Of a stretch of DNA of 64,000 nt, positions 1 to 12,286 are shown one piece after another. Source of the stretch: Oscheius tipulae. Taxonomy: Eukaryota; Nematoda; Chromadorea; Rhabditida; Rhabditidae. A program made the translations under genes and the position numbers. Within the stretch, counting starts at the first letter, position 1. Every line of letters begins with the position of its first letter. The stretch spans positions 6,990,501-7,054,500 of the forward strand of contig JASJZH010000001.1 in the NCBI GenBank assembly GCA_037178975.1. Direction: 5' to 3'. A model generated the notes under the pieces. That model worked only from the letters and a program-made list of their open reading frames with translations. It made no database searches and was not told the DNA's origin.

Positions 1-52
1 TCTATAAATCAACAAGAGATTCAGGAGTAAGCACCAAAAATGGCTAGAATTT

Positions 53-1710
53 ATGAACTACCCGCGCAGTCTCGAGGACTCGGTGAAGGATCTCTGGAGA
101 AAGAGACGCCAAGCTCTGATCAATCAGGATTACCACTACACCCCGCTAAGCATCTGCCAGGCACATCTAAACTACAAACAGCTCTACGAGCGATACGATG
201 ACTGGCTTCAAACTTACTGCGTTCTATGTGATGTCGACCACGGTGATCCGAATCTGCTGCTGCCTTTCCCACGAGATCGAGCTGACAGGTTTGTCTTTAG
301 CCATTTTCGAACTGAGTTATGTACTTTTAGAGTTCTTTGGCTGAATGCGCTCACAAGTATTCCAACAGTGAATCAGGCAGCAGAGCAACGATGGAATTGG
401 CTAAAAGAGCGACTGACTCGTCCAAAACCCACCAGATATCGGCTCTGCGTCTTCCACTTCCAGAGTACTTCGTTCGTCGAAAAGGACGACTGTGTCGAGT
501 TCAATGATGCTTCACTCCCGTTGCCTCTCGTAGGTTACGGGTTCTTTCACCCAATTGGACTGAATTTAGGGCCTACCAGAGTATGATCTGACTCCTCGCG
601 GTATCTGGGCCTACATCAAGTGTCCACTTTGTGATGAATGGGCCGAGCCGAATGATCTCGTCGACATTCGATCGCCGTCTACTCAAGCCGAACGAGTCAT
701 TCTCGTGGAAATGCTCAATGGCGACAAGACGCTGATGAAGAAAGGCATCGAGCAGCTCTGTGTCCATCCCTGCAAAATCTGTAGAGTTCATTTGCCGACG
801 GAAGTATCGGTAATTCAGCTTTCTTGAAGTTTTACCAGTTTTTTTTTTAGGATCCCTACTCCGTAATCGCCGAACGAAAGCTGGTCCATGACATTGAAAT
901 TCAATGTGTTCAGTGCAATCATAGAGATATCGGCAGAAGAATGGTTCCATTCCCCTTCGACCACGAGCAGAGACGTCATTGGATAGAAGCCTTGACTAGA
1001 GACCATACCGTACGTTTCTTTTCATGACAATTATTCTGCCGAGTTCAGACAAGACAACGGCTAGTCGAACGTCTAAACCTGGAAGGTCGTCATTATATCT
1101 GCACAGCGCATTTCCACAAGTCTGCCCTGAGATATATCCCGAATTTGGGTGTCTGGAAGCGTTTCACTTATCTCCCACTGGCAGTGACGGCCCACGAGAG
1201 GGACAAGTACTTAAACCAGGAGGATGACACGTATCATGCCCTGATGATTGCCGGAATTGACACACGGGGCGACGGCGTCGTGCAGGAACTCCATTATGAC
1301 GAGGTTTAAATTTCTTTGGACTCAATTTCAACTCATTTTAAGGTGATGAATCTGTTCATGGACCCCAATACATCCTTCGACCAGGGACTGAACAGACCCG
1401 CAGACGATGTTCAGTATGCTGCGAGAGAGGAACGAGCCGAAGGAGACGAACTGAATGACGAGCCGCCAATTCTTCAACCAGAAGGTTCACGTCATCATTC
1501 CGACAAACAGATCAAGTATGAGACGGAAGATATTCCAGAAGAAATATCGGGGGAGATCATCGAGGAGACGATCGAAGAGCACATCGTTGTTGACGAGCAT
1601 GGAGAGGACAATGTACGTTTTCTTCTGGCTAGTCATATATTCATTTTTAGGAGGTAGATCACGGGAATTACGTCGAGGAAGTGGTTGAAGACGGCGATTT
1701 TTACGAATAA
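53..1710 (+). CDS. Multi-THAP-like zinc-binding protein
   Basis: Seven exons (53-288, 331-529, 570-809, 851-1009, 1049-1303, 1343-1612, 1651-1710) join in frame to about 472 residues, with introns of 38-42 nt. The product carries about four C2CH modules of THAP type. They show CVLC...CVFHF, CPLC...CRVHL and CVQC...CTAHF, with an FP motif and a central Trp between the cysteine pair and the C-x2-H; the first module shows only its second half (ICQAHL). The last ~110 residues are acidic (EEISGEIIEETIEE). THAP domains are known DNA-binding zinc modules in animal chromatin and transcription proteins, so a nuclear regulatory role is inferred. The frame is open upstream of the chosen ATG to about position 8, so a 5' exon may lie outside the window. 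A poly(A) signal AATAAA lies at 1744-1749. Family assignment is by spacing of zinc ligands only. Confidence 0.7.
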
Positions 1711-1991
1711 TATATTCTGCAACTTTGTTTAATTTTCTGTTCAAATAAAGTAATTTCCCTTCTTTGCTGCTCACGATCGACCATTTGTTCTTTTCAAATG
1801 ATACTTAGTCTCAATTCCCCCGTTTGACCCGCCTCCCAGCTGGCTCAAGCCAGTGGAGGGTCATTATCGATCACATTATTTTCTCTACATCTCTTCCATG
1901 TTCTCCCCCATTCAGTTTCGCAATCTGCCTTGTATGAATAAGCAATTTTGTCGAGTAATTAACGCTGCCCATTTCAGCAACTGGCAGTGGA

Positions 1992-2675
1992 ATGGCGTTC
2001 ACATTTGCCGCCTTGGCGTACTTGATTGCTCTGATCGCTGTAGCATTCTGTATATTCTTCGCTATATACACTGTAAGTTGTCTCTTTTGTGCATTTCATG
2101 CCAACCCGTCCCCTTGAGTGCTGTCAGTTGCGCGAAATTGCGTACAAAATTTCAAGTGGAAGCAGTACAAAAAAGCATTTTCGCAGTAACTTAAAGTACG
2201 CCAGGTGAAAGGTTGACTATATATATTCGTGTTTAGGTCATTTGCATTGATGAGTTGAAGACCGACTACAAGAACCCCATCGAGCAGTGTCGCAATCTGA
2301 ACCAGGTCTGTGTTTATCTAAAAATTTGGAAATATGCGGTTTTAGCTGATCCTCCCCGAGTATGCTATCCATATGTTCTTCACGGTGCTATTCGTGTTCT
2401 CCTGGCAGATAATCGCCACGCTGATGAATCTCCCTCTAGCTATCTACCACGTCGTGACTTATATGCGCAGACCTATCATGTCTGGACCTGGAATCTACGA
2501 TCCTACTACCATTCTCAATCGTGACCAACTGAGCTCTGCTCTCCGCGTCAGCTGGGTCAAGCTCGCCTTCTACCTCATCTCTTTCTTCTATTATCTTTAC
2601 GCGTAAGTTCCTTTTTTTCCATCGTAGCAACCCGTCAAATTCAGACTCATCTACACCCTTGTCACTTCCTCTTAA
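1992..2675 (+). CDS. cni-1: Cornichon, ER cargo receptor
   Basis: Four exons (1992-2072, 2237-2305, 2346-2602, 2645-2675) encode 145 residues, the usual cornichon length. The N terminus is a membrane segment (FAALAYLIALIAVAF). It is followed by the family motif around ICIDELKTDYKNPIEQC, the loop LILPEYAIHMFF, and the C-terminal block KLAFYLISFFYYLYA ending in LIYTLVTSS. Cornichons are small multi-pass ER/COPII proteins that help export cargo such as TGF-alpha-like ligands and glutamate receptors. The function here is inferred from the family. AATAAA lies at 2777-2782. Nothing unusual is seen in the protein. Very secure call. Confidence 0.95.
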
Positions 2676-2937
2676 ATATGTTCGAAGTAGCTCGTAAATC
2701 ACCGGTCCTTGTTCTTTCTCATGATGAATCTACAATAGTAATCGCTTGTGTTTGATTATGTGTACGTTTCTTCTAGAATAAACTTTTGTTTTAACCGTTG
2801 TTGGTAGCATCAGTTTCGATTCCAGTCTTTACTTACAATCCATTTGGCGGTGGTGTTTTAGCGCGGTGTATTGTATCCTATTTCGTTTTCTTTAGAAGTG
2901 TTCTTATTATTTTTCTTTTGTTGAAATTCAGATTGGG

Positions 2938-4428
2938 ATGTATAATCGTAATAATTTGACGGGTACCCTTCCCGATCGCATCTTACCGGCCGGGCCCGAT
3001 CGCATTCTGCCGGCAGCACTTCCGAGACCGCAGGATATGTACATCCAGGCTCGTATCAAGCGTAGACAAGCTGCTCAATCGCAGAATGAGATGGATCTTT
3101 CAATTCTGGAGCGTTTCAATGCCAAGTACGGAATTCCTGATAAGCCTCCAACCCATAATTTCAAGTTAGTTTTTATCGTTGATCTTTAAATGTTTTTATT
3201 CCAGAAAACAGCGTTCGGACTCAACTGAATCAAAAAGTGTAGCAGAAGTTCCTGTTGCCGTCAGGAAAAAAAGCAAATCGAAGTTAGTCTGTTTTCTTGA
3301 GCTTAATTTTGCTGACATTTCAGATCACCCGAAAAAGTGCCGATCTGTCCCATTGTGACTAGGGGTCCCAAGGTATATTGCTTGTTTGCTGGGGTTTGTT
3401 ATAAACTATTTACAGTTCGGAGTTGTAGCGAGCTGGCCACAGCCTTTCCCTCAACCTCACATATTGCCTCCGCCCGTTCTTCTAACCAAGTTGCCGCTTG
3501 GAAGTCCAATAGGAAAAGAACAAGCTTCGAAGATGTACTCCAAGTTAGAGGATCAATCGGCTGATGATAATCGAAAGACGAGGTCAAACATTTCTGTGCT
3601 ACAATGTTTGCTTCCAGCCAGTTAAGAAAACAAGATTCTTCTGATGAGTACAAGAAGAGAGGGCGGAGTCGCTCTCGCAGTCGGCGCAGAAGACGTTCGA
3701 CTTCCTCAAGCAGTAGCGATCGTTCTAGAAGTCCTGTTAGAAGTGAGCGCGGAGGAAGAACCAAAATCAATTTCTCGTATCTGTATCCTGCTCGAGGCGC
3801 ATCGACTTCGCACAAGCCATCCGATCAAGATTGGATGAATGAGACGGAGAAGTTCCTCAGAAGTATCCAGCCGAAGCCAGCGAAGCCTTACTCGATGTCT
3901 CGCAAGACCCGAGAGAATTCGCCTGACCTGTTTTCCCTCGATGACTCACCTCCTCCGGCGAAGAAGAAGCTGAAGACGTCGGGAGCTCCGAAACGCGATC
4001 CGGAGATGGTACACAGAAAGTTGCTGGCCTTGATGCACGCGATGCAACTCGAGGCTAACAGAGGCGGAAGAGTCGATCGACAACTCGTGGACCGCCTCTA
4101 CGACGAATTGGAACTGAACGGACACGAAACGGAAGGCAATGATTTTATGAAGACGATGATGAAACAGCGTGGTCAACGAGATGTGCAGTTCACGTTTCCC
4201 GAGCGATCTTTGGAGCCAATTGTGAAGCCGAATCCTTGCCAATTCACCAAAAAGGAGGACATCTTCCAAGACGAAACGATCTGGAATTTGGCCTATCCGG
4301 GCAGAGCTGAGACGCCAGAAGAGATCAATGAGAGACTGGCTGCTGTGATTTTGAGAATCAACAAGCTGACTGATGACAGAACGCCGCTGCCTTTGCAGAC
4401 ATTCAAGACCCTTTGGAAAGACGAATGA
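2938..4428 (+). CDS. RS-rich nuclear protein, unrecognised family
   Basis: At least five exons are joined by short introns; the last exon is 3636-4428. The N-terminal region is basic and Pro-rich, with a short internal repeat (DRILPAGPDRILPA). A central RS block (RSRSRSRRRRRSTSSSSSD) follows. The remaining ~230 residues are hydrophilic with a Lys-rich patch (PPPAKKKLKTS), a helical stretch (HRKLLALMHAMQLEA), and a conserved-looking tail (WNLAYPGRAETPEEINERL). The ATG lies 8 bases after TTGAAATTCAG, which could be a trans-splice acceptor. RS composition suggests a nuclear speckle or splicing-linked protein, but no family was recognised, so function stays open. Confidence 0.55.
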
Positions 4429-4604
4429 ACATCGTTGTCAGTACTTGATGTTTTCGAGTTTTGATAAATAGTTTTGAGATGCCTCCGCTCGATTATGGTA
4501 CCCCGTGTTTGAACCACATAATAGATCGAAGTCGTTTTATTAGAAAGTTCTTTACACCGCTTTCTAGCCCAAGTTTTCAATCGAATTGATGATGTTTTCA
4601 GCCG

Positions 4605-5294
4605 ATGCTGACCTCTCCTCGCGCCAGCCTGTACAAAAATGATGGTCGCTCACCGGCTGCTTTTCGCGAATCTCTCAGAAAGGTATCAGCTTTGTAACTC
4701 TTTAATTTGGCTCAGAAATGCTTGGATCGGCTAAGAGAAGGCCGTCTCGATCGTCAGAACTCGCGTCGTGGCCTCCGATTCGATACTGAAGTGAAGCAGG
4801 CTCTACAAAACACGGTATTCATTATTCAGTTCAGCTTAGTAAAAAGCAGCTTAGGTCCTGGAAGAAATGGGATGCGCTAGTTTTGAAGAGCAGATGGCCA
4901 TGGTGGAATCCTTGGAGAATGAAGTTATCAGAGAATTTGAAGAATACGAGGCCCAACAAGCACAGGAAGAGCAATACTTGGCGGAACATCTCGATCCCGA
5001 TGCATTTTGTCCTGCCTGCAAGCGCAATCCGATGGAGGTTGACCATACTGGGTGTCTATGTCGCGTAGGTCCATGTTTCAGACATACGACACGCACAATA
5101 ACTTTCAGACATGCGGATTCGGTTATAAGTTCAGAACCACCTCTCTTAGCAAGCAGACGTTGTCCGAAACACTCTTTGCAAGCTTCCATGCCCATGGCGA
5201 GGCCTGTTTGAGCGTTCCTGATGCTCTTGTCACTCCCGACGGACTGTTTATCGCCTGCGACTCTTGCAAATTCTCCCAACTTATTGTTCATTAG
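4605..5294 (+). CDS. RPAIN: RPA-interacting protein (RPAIN-like)
   Basis: Four exons give roughly 160 residues. The N terminus (SPRASLYKNDGRSPAAFRES, then KKCLDRLREGRLDRQNSRR) matches the basic importin/RPA-binding head of RPAIN. The middle is an acidic coiled stretch with EEQYLAEHLD. The C terminus carries a zinc region, CPAC...CLCRTC...CDSC. RPAIN carries replication protein A into the nucleus; that role is inferred here. The ATG follows GTTTTCAGCCG directly, so the message may be trans-spliced three bases upstream. The short intron before TCGFGYK separates two zinc ligands. Family assignment is good, and exon borders were placed by eye. Confidence 0.85.
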
Positions 5295-5874
5295 CTGTGA
5301 TATACGTTCTTATCGATCGACTAACGGGTTCTCTTGTATAAGTTTATAATTTCATTAAAGTATTTCTAACATTGTCGTTGTTCTTTGTTTCAGTTTCATT
5401 TCTGGCCTGCCTTCCTTTGGAAATTGCTCAGTTCTTGTAATTTACTTTTGTAGCAAAGATTTTACGATGTTCCTCCTCAATATGTTCATTTTTATCAAAC
5501 CAAAAAAAGGCACGAAAAGAAAGAACGCCCTTTGAACGGCTGTAGAGCGAAGTCTATCTCCTACGCGTACTTTGGACCACGATGGGCGGCGCTCCGCTCC
5601 CCTTATCCCAGTTATTTCCGCTCTTCGTACTTTCAAATTTCACTTTCTTTTCCCAATACCATTTCTCGAAGAAATTGATTTTATTTTGGCTCTAGCTTAC
5701 CAGTTACCTCTTGCCAAAAAGCAAACCTTCATAGGGTTTTCGATGCTCATCGTATTTCTGATGTTTTTGCCAGTATATATTTAAAACCAAAAGACCTAAG
5801 TGGCACAGTTGACTATTTTTTTTCTTCTTTTTGTCTTCACCCTTATACGTGTTTTAAATCCAGTTTGCAGGGTT
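5295..5874 (+). other. Intergenic spacer
   Basis: About 580 bases lie between the RPAIN stop and the HADHA start. The segment is T-rich with no supported exon. It presumably holds the RPAIN 3' end (AATTTCATTAAAG near 5350) and the promoter of the next gene. The open frames inside are short and have no family signature. Confidence 0.5.
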
Positions 5875-8556
5875 ATGCTGTCACGCCTCGCTCAAGGAAG
5901 ATCTCTGCTTGTTCCACAGCTGAGGCTGATGTCGTCGGCGTCTACGAAAGGTAAATCAAAGCCTCTTTCACAAATCCAACGAAAATTTCAGCTTCTGGAG
6001 ACTGCGTGACTCTGGAACGGCGGAATGATGTGGCCATTTGCCGCATTGATATTCCTGGAGCATCCCAGAATGTTCTAAATGAGCGTGTGACTAAGGATTT
6101 CCTCAAGGTAGTTGACCAGGTATATTTCCGGTTAAACTTTCGATAAAAAGCATTATTCAGCTGGAACGTGATGATTCTGTCAAGGCAGTCGTCGTTCTTT
6201 CCGGAAAACCGACCAGCTTTGTTGCTGGAGCAGATGTAACCATGCTGAAGAAGTGCACTTCTGCCGAGGAGGCTTCTGGTCTTGCCAAGTATTGTTACCC
6301 TTAAGCTCTAAGAACAAGCGAATTCAGAGATGGACAGAACCAATTCGAAAGACTGGAAAAGTTCAAGAAGCCAGTCGTCGCCGGAATCATGGGAAGCTGT
6401 ATGGGAGGTGGACTTGAATTGGCCCTCTCCTGCCATTATCGTATCGCCGTGAACGACAACAAGACGAAGTTGGCTCTTCCCGAGGTCATGCTTGGCCTTT
6501 TGCCAGGAGCCGGAGGGACTCAACGCCTTCCCAAACTCGTCTCACTGCAGAATGCCTTGGATATGATGCTGACCGGAAAGAATCTCAACTCAAAGAAGGC
6601 CAAGAAGATCGGCCTTGTCGATCAGGTCGTCGAGCCCCTCGGACATGGACTCGTCGATTCGCAACAGAATACCCACAAGTAGACTTAAAATCATTCTCCA
6701 TCCTTTTGTTTCTTTTTTTCAGGTATCTGGAGCAAGTGGCCGTAGAGACTGCTCGTAAACTGGCCGACGGATCCTTGAAAGTCAACAGAGAACGACCGCT
6801 CATGGAAAAAGTCACCAACACGGTCATGAAGAACAGAATCGTTCTCGACAACGTCGTCTTGAAGATGGCCAAGGACAAGGTTGAACAGCTGGTTTCTTAG
6901 CGCATGCCATCAATTGCAGATAATGAAGATGACAGCAGGAAACTACCCTGCTCCCCTGAGAATACTTGACGTGATCAGAACAGGAGTTCTAAGCGGCACT
7001 TCTGTTGGATTCGGTGCTGAGAGCAAGGCCTTCGGCGAGCTGTCCCAAACCAATGCCAGTAAGGCTCTGATTGGACTTTTCGAGGGATCTACCGATGCCA
7101 AAAAGAACAAGTACGGACAGGCAGCACCAGTCAAGTAATAACCTTTTTGCTTGAAACTAATGTCTTCCTTTTAGGGAAGTAGCCGTCATTGGAGCAGGTC
7201 TCATGGGAGCCGGAATTGCTAACGTCACCGTCGACAAGGGAATCCGTTGTGCTCTTCTCGATGCAAATGAGGGCGGTCTCGAACGAGGACGCAACCAGAT
7301 TATCACCGTCTTAAACAAGCAGGAGAAGAGGAAGAAGATCAACAAGCTCGACAAAGAAAGGTTCGTTAAATTAGAGCTTTTTTTAAATGTTTCTGCTTTA
7401 GAATCCTGTCCAATCTGGTGACTTCGCTGGACTACAATGCGATCAAAAACTCTGACGTTGTCATCGAAGCCGTCTTCGAAGATCTCTCCTTGAAGCACAA
7501 GGTCATCAAGCAGATCGAGAGCGTCGTTGGACCGAATACTGTCGTGGCCACGAATACTTCCGCCCTACCAATCAAGGACATTGCCAAGGCTTCTGCTCGT
7601 CCCGAGAATGTAATCGGAATGCATTACTTCTCCCCCGTCGACAAGATGCAGCTGCTTGAAATTATCGTCACCGATCAGACCAGCAAGGACACCTTGGCTC
7701 GTGCCGCTGCTCTGGGACTGAAGCAGGGCAAGATGGTCGTCGTGGTCAAGGACTGTCCTGGCTTCTTCGTCGTCCGCTGTCTACACCCGATGATGTCGGA
7801 GATCTTCCGTCTATTCCAGGAAGGAGTCACTCCTACCGAGATTGACAAAATCACGAAGAACTTTGGCTTCCCTGTTGGAGCTGCTACTCTGGCCGATGAG
7901 GTTACGATTTTCTGTTTTCCAAAGTAAATAGGTAATTCAGGTCGGTCTCGATGTGGCCGAACATGTCGGAGTCTTCTTGAGCCAAGCTCTTGGACCTCGA
8001 GCTGGAGGAGTCGATGGAAGTCTGCTCACGGATCTGGTCAAGGCTGGATTCAAGGGAAGAAAGACAGGAAAAGGTTTGTGAGAAATTCTGGGCAAAAGAC
8101 AAAAACAATTCTTTTTAGGAATTTTCGACTATGGTGACGGGAAGAAGGGAAGCAAGAAGATCAACGACGACGCTGTCAAACTGCTAGGAAAATATAGAAA
8201 AGAGCCTGTGGCCAGTTGTGCTTCGACTGAGGATCGTCAAATGCGTCTCATTTCTCGATTCATCAACGAGGCTGCTATCTGTCTCGAGGAAGGAGTCATT
8301 TCTGGACCTGTAAGTCTTTCCATATTTCTACATACAGAACAACCATCTTCAGTCCGACGGAGATATCGCCTCTGTCTTTGGCATTGGCTTCCCTCCATTC
8401 TGGGGAGGTCCCTTCCGTTTCGTCGATCTCTATGGAGCTGACAGACTAGTGGACAAGATGAACAAATACGCCGGTGCCTACGAGAGTGTCCAATTCACCC
8501 CCTGCCAACTCCTTCAAGACCATGCTCGTTCTGGTAAGAAGTTCTATAACAACTAG
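5875..8556 (+). CDS. HADHA: Mitochondrial trifunctional protein, alpha subunit
   Basis: Eleven exons encode about 760 residues, matching the ~763 usual for HADHA. The N terminus is an Arg/Ser-rich mitochondrial presequence ([13 protein letters not shown]). The enoyl-CoA hydratase part shows [27 protein letters not shown], the catalytic-region [18 protein letters not shown] and YPAPLRI. The 3-hydroxyacyl-CoA dehydrogenase part has the NAD loop [19 protein letters not shown], the catalytic His in [14 protein letters not shown], and [15 protein letters not shown]. The tail [12 protein letters not shown] matches the family end. It performs steps 2 and 3 of long-chain fatty acid beta-oxidation in the inner mitochondrial membrane with a thiolase beta subunit (not in the window). 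A 40-nt intron just before [12 protein letters not shown] gives the length expected from human HADHA. AATAAA lies at 8643-8648. Confidence 0.96.
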
Positions 8557-8756
8557 ACTGTGAAATCCGCTCCCATTTTTTGATGTTTGTACCATACTCT
8601 TTTACTACGAGTCTAGATTTGTCCCCTTTATGGGTATACAGGAATAAATTATTTTAACTTGATCTGTTCCTGATGACGGGGTAGGGGGGCTTCGGATTAG
8701 AAGCCCCACCCTAAGGCTGCTCGACAGTAGCGCGTGTGTTCAAGAGTGCTCATCCA

Positions 8757-10005
<1,249 letters not shown>

Positions 10006-10029
10006 GGCGATTGAGAACGGGTCGACGAC

Positions 10030-10943
10030 TTAAATTGATTGACTGACTGGAAATTTAACTTTTGTAATATTTCTGCCTCATGTTCCAGACAGTTGTGAGA
10101 GCTCTTTTTATTCCAATTGCCCCAAAACATTGCCAGTCACCCCTAGCTATGACAATGGTGATTGGCTTCTGATGGCGATGGCAGTTCTTCTGACCACACA
10201 GACCACAGCGGTTAAATGAACGCCCTGGGCGTCGTTGATACATGAGTAGCGGAATCCAGACTTTGAGTCAGCAGTCACGTCGTCTTCCCTTCCGCCAAGA
10301 GCGACCAGCTTGTTACCGATGTTGCACCCGACCAGCTCGACGTGAGATTCGCGTCCAAACTTGACAAATTCGCTTACGAAGGGAGATCCCGGTTTGCTGA
10401 TGAAACTGGTACTTTGGTTGATACGCGAAGAGAGAAGCTGTACCTGTCCAACCAGGCAGTTGTCCCTGCTAGTCACAGGGTAGTTGTCAGCCAAGGTCAC
10501 TCCAAATACTGCCAGGAGAACGAAAAAACATCGTCGTGTTTCAGTGACGGCAGTCTGCCTGTTAAATAGTTTCTTCCCTTTTCACTATTCTTGAACCTCT
10601 TCTTATTAGAATTTGCTCGATATTTTTCACGCTTCTGTAACTGAATGACTGTTTCTTTGCATTGCAAGCATTCAGATTCATCCGACAGAAAGTCTCTTCT
10701 TACGTCTGCGACTGTGCCAAGTTCGGGAAAAAGCAACATCATTAGGTTCGTATCTCTAGAGAACTGAAGTAAAGCAAGAGTTGCTATTTGGCTCCAGAGA
10801 CTTCGGACGAGTTCTTCTTGAAAGTAAAGGAGATCAAGCAGATTTCGGAGCTCGAGCTCGTTTATAACGGCAACGGAATCATGTGCTCCAGCAGTTTGGA
10901 CAACCTCAATGCCTACTAGAACACAAATAAACCCAGTTTGCAT
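10030..10943 (-). CDS. Secreted cysteine-bearing protein, nematode MIG-18-like domain (tentative)
   Basis: On the minus strand a hydrophobic leader (MQTGFICVLVGIEVVQ) is followed by exons containing RDNCLVGQ, VELVGCNIGNKLVALG and SGFRYSCIN. The pattern C-x(3-4)-G...GF-x-Y-x-C resembles the short fibronectin-I-like domains of nematode secreted proteins of the MIG-18 ('abnormal cell migration 18') type. Exon joins beyond 10147 are uncertain and the 3' end was not fixed. A similar locus lies at 12287-13420, and together they flank an orphan membrane protein. Could be a functional gene with further introns or a decaying copy. Confidence 0.4.
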
Positions 10944-11151
10944 AGAAGTGTTTCGGTTGAATCGTCTGAGAAGCTGATCTCCGGTTTAAACGGGAAATCC
11001 TTCTTGGAGAAACAAACTCCTGGTAGAGAAATAGATATAGAGACTCAGTTCCTCAAAAACTCCTGCTAAATTGCCTTCCATACAAAAGTTTACAAAAAAA
11101 CTAAAGCTTGTTCAAAATGCGAAAAGGAGGAACAATCAGGAGTTTACAAGG

Positions 11152-12264
11152 ATGTGGGACCAACGTCTTCTCGCCCTAGCCTTCGTCGTCGCCACCACCG
11201 CAGCGAACCGAGTGGCGGATCGGGTCTTCTTTGGCAACACGCCTGACCCAAGCCATTCGACCTACATTCCAGCGGTTCCGATGGAGAACGGAGAGCGAAT
11301 CAAGTCCTTCTTCGACCGACTCTACACGACATCCAAAAACACCAAGTTCCGCTTAAGTTTCAATCCGGCCAGATGCGACAACCAACTGGAACACGAGGTC
11401 GTCTTGGGCTTCCTGGACGACTGGCTGCCGGGACAGAAGCTGACTGTGAAGATGTTGAAGAATCGGATGGTCTTCAAAGGACGTCAACTGGAGCAACTCA
11501 AGGATGATGTTCTCTGGCACCGGGCGTATGGCTACCACTCGATGCGCTTCGTAGAAGGCAACCAATACCCAAGCAATCTCTCCAATTTGTATGTAGCTTT
11601 GAAGATGAACGAGGCCCATTTCTACGTGGAAGTCACTCAATCCATCCTTCGTCTTTATCTGTTCGAGGAGAACAGTCACTATGTCAAGTTCTATCAGACG
11701 ATCATGACGAGCAAACAACAGGCCCGCTACTTCGTCCTCATGGCCAACCAGTATAACAGCTGTCCTACCTTCATCTCCATGATCGACCCACAATTCCCCT
11801 ACTGGGTTCAGGAGATGCCCATCACCACAGCCAAAGGAATTCCTCCGCCCAAGACCAACTTTATCGAGCATTCATACGGAGTTTTCGATATCGTTCTCTG
11901 GGCAACTCTAGCTACCATCATCTACTGTGTCTCCGTCTCCAAGGTCGTCATTCCGATGTATCTCAGCCGGGTTTACCCGATAGGAGCAACTGCACAGGCT
12001 GCCGATGTCCAAGTTGTGAACTACGGAATCAGGACGGAGTTGCAGCAGTCGACCAAAGAGGAAACCGCTCGCTCAGGCGCCAGAAATCTCAAGAAGATGC
12101 ATTCTCTTAACAAGGCCTCGAAGTCGTTGAAGAAGAAAAGGATCCTTCGATCGACAAAAAACTCGAAGGAGCTGCTGCTCAAGACCCAGGACAGCGAGTC
12201 CCTGAAGAAGGCGCCGAACAAGGGCATGAGCGAGGAGCCGACTCAACAGGACCACAACGTCTGA
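11152..12264 (+). CDS. Intronless type I membrane protein, orphan
   Basis: A single open exon encodes 370 residues. I chose the ATG at 11152 because it opens a clean signal peptide (MWDQRLLALAFVVATTAA); an in-frame ATG upstream at 11071 would place a Lys-rich stretch before it. The ectodomain of about 250 residues has few cysteines (C near residue 100 and in NSCPTF). It is followed by one membrane segment (VLWATLATIIYCVSV) and a basic, Lys/Ser-rich cytoplasmic tail of ~100 residues (SLKKKRILRSTK). No family was recognised. Lack of introns is unusual here, where almost every gene is split by ~40-nt introns, and could mean retrocopy origin or a fast-evolving lineage-specific gene. Confidence 0.6.
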   Translation: MWDQRLLALAFVVATTAANRVADRVFFGNTPDPSHSTYIPAVPMENGERIKSFFDRLYTTSKNTKFRLSFNPARCDNQLEHEVVLGFLDDWLPGQKLTVKMLKNRMVFKGRQLEQLKDDVLWHRAYGYHSMRFVEGNQYPSNLSNLYVALKMNEAHFYVEVTQSILRLYLFEENSHYVKFYQTIMTSKQQARYFVLMANQYNSCPTFISMIDPQFPYWVQEMPITTAKGIPPPKTNFIEHSYGVFDIVLWATLATIIYCVSVSKVVIPMYLSRVYPIGATAQAADVQVVNYGIRTELQQSTKEETARSGARNLKKMHSLNKASKSLKKKRILRSTKNSKELLLKTQDSESLKKAPNKGMSEEPTQQDHNV

Positions 12265-12286
12265 AGAGCCCGAGTGATACAGACGA

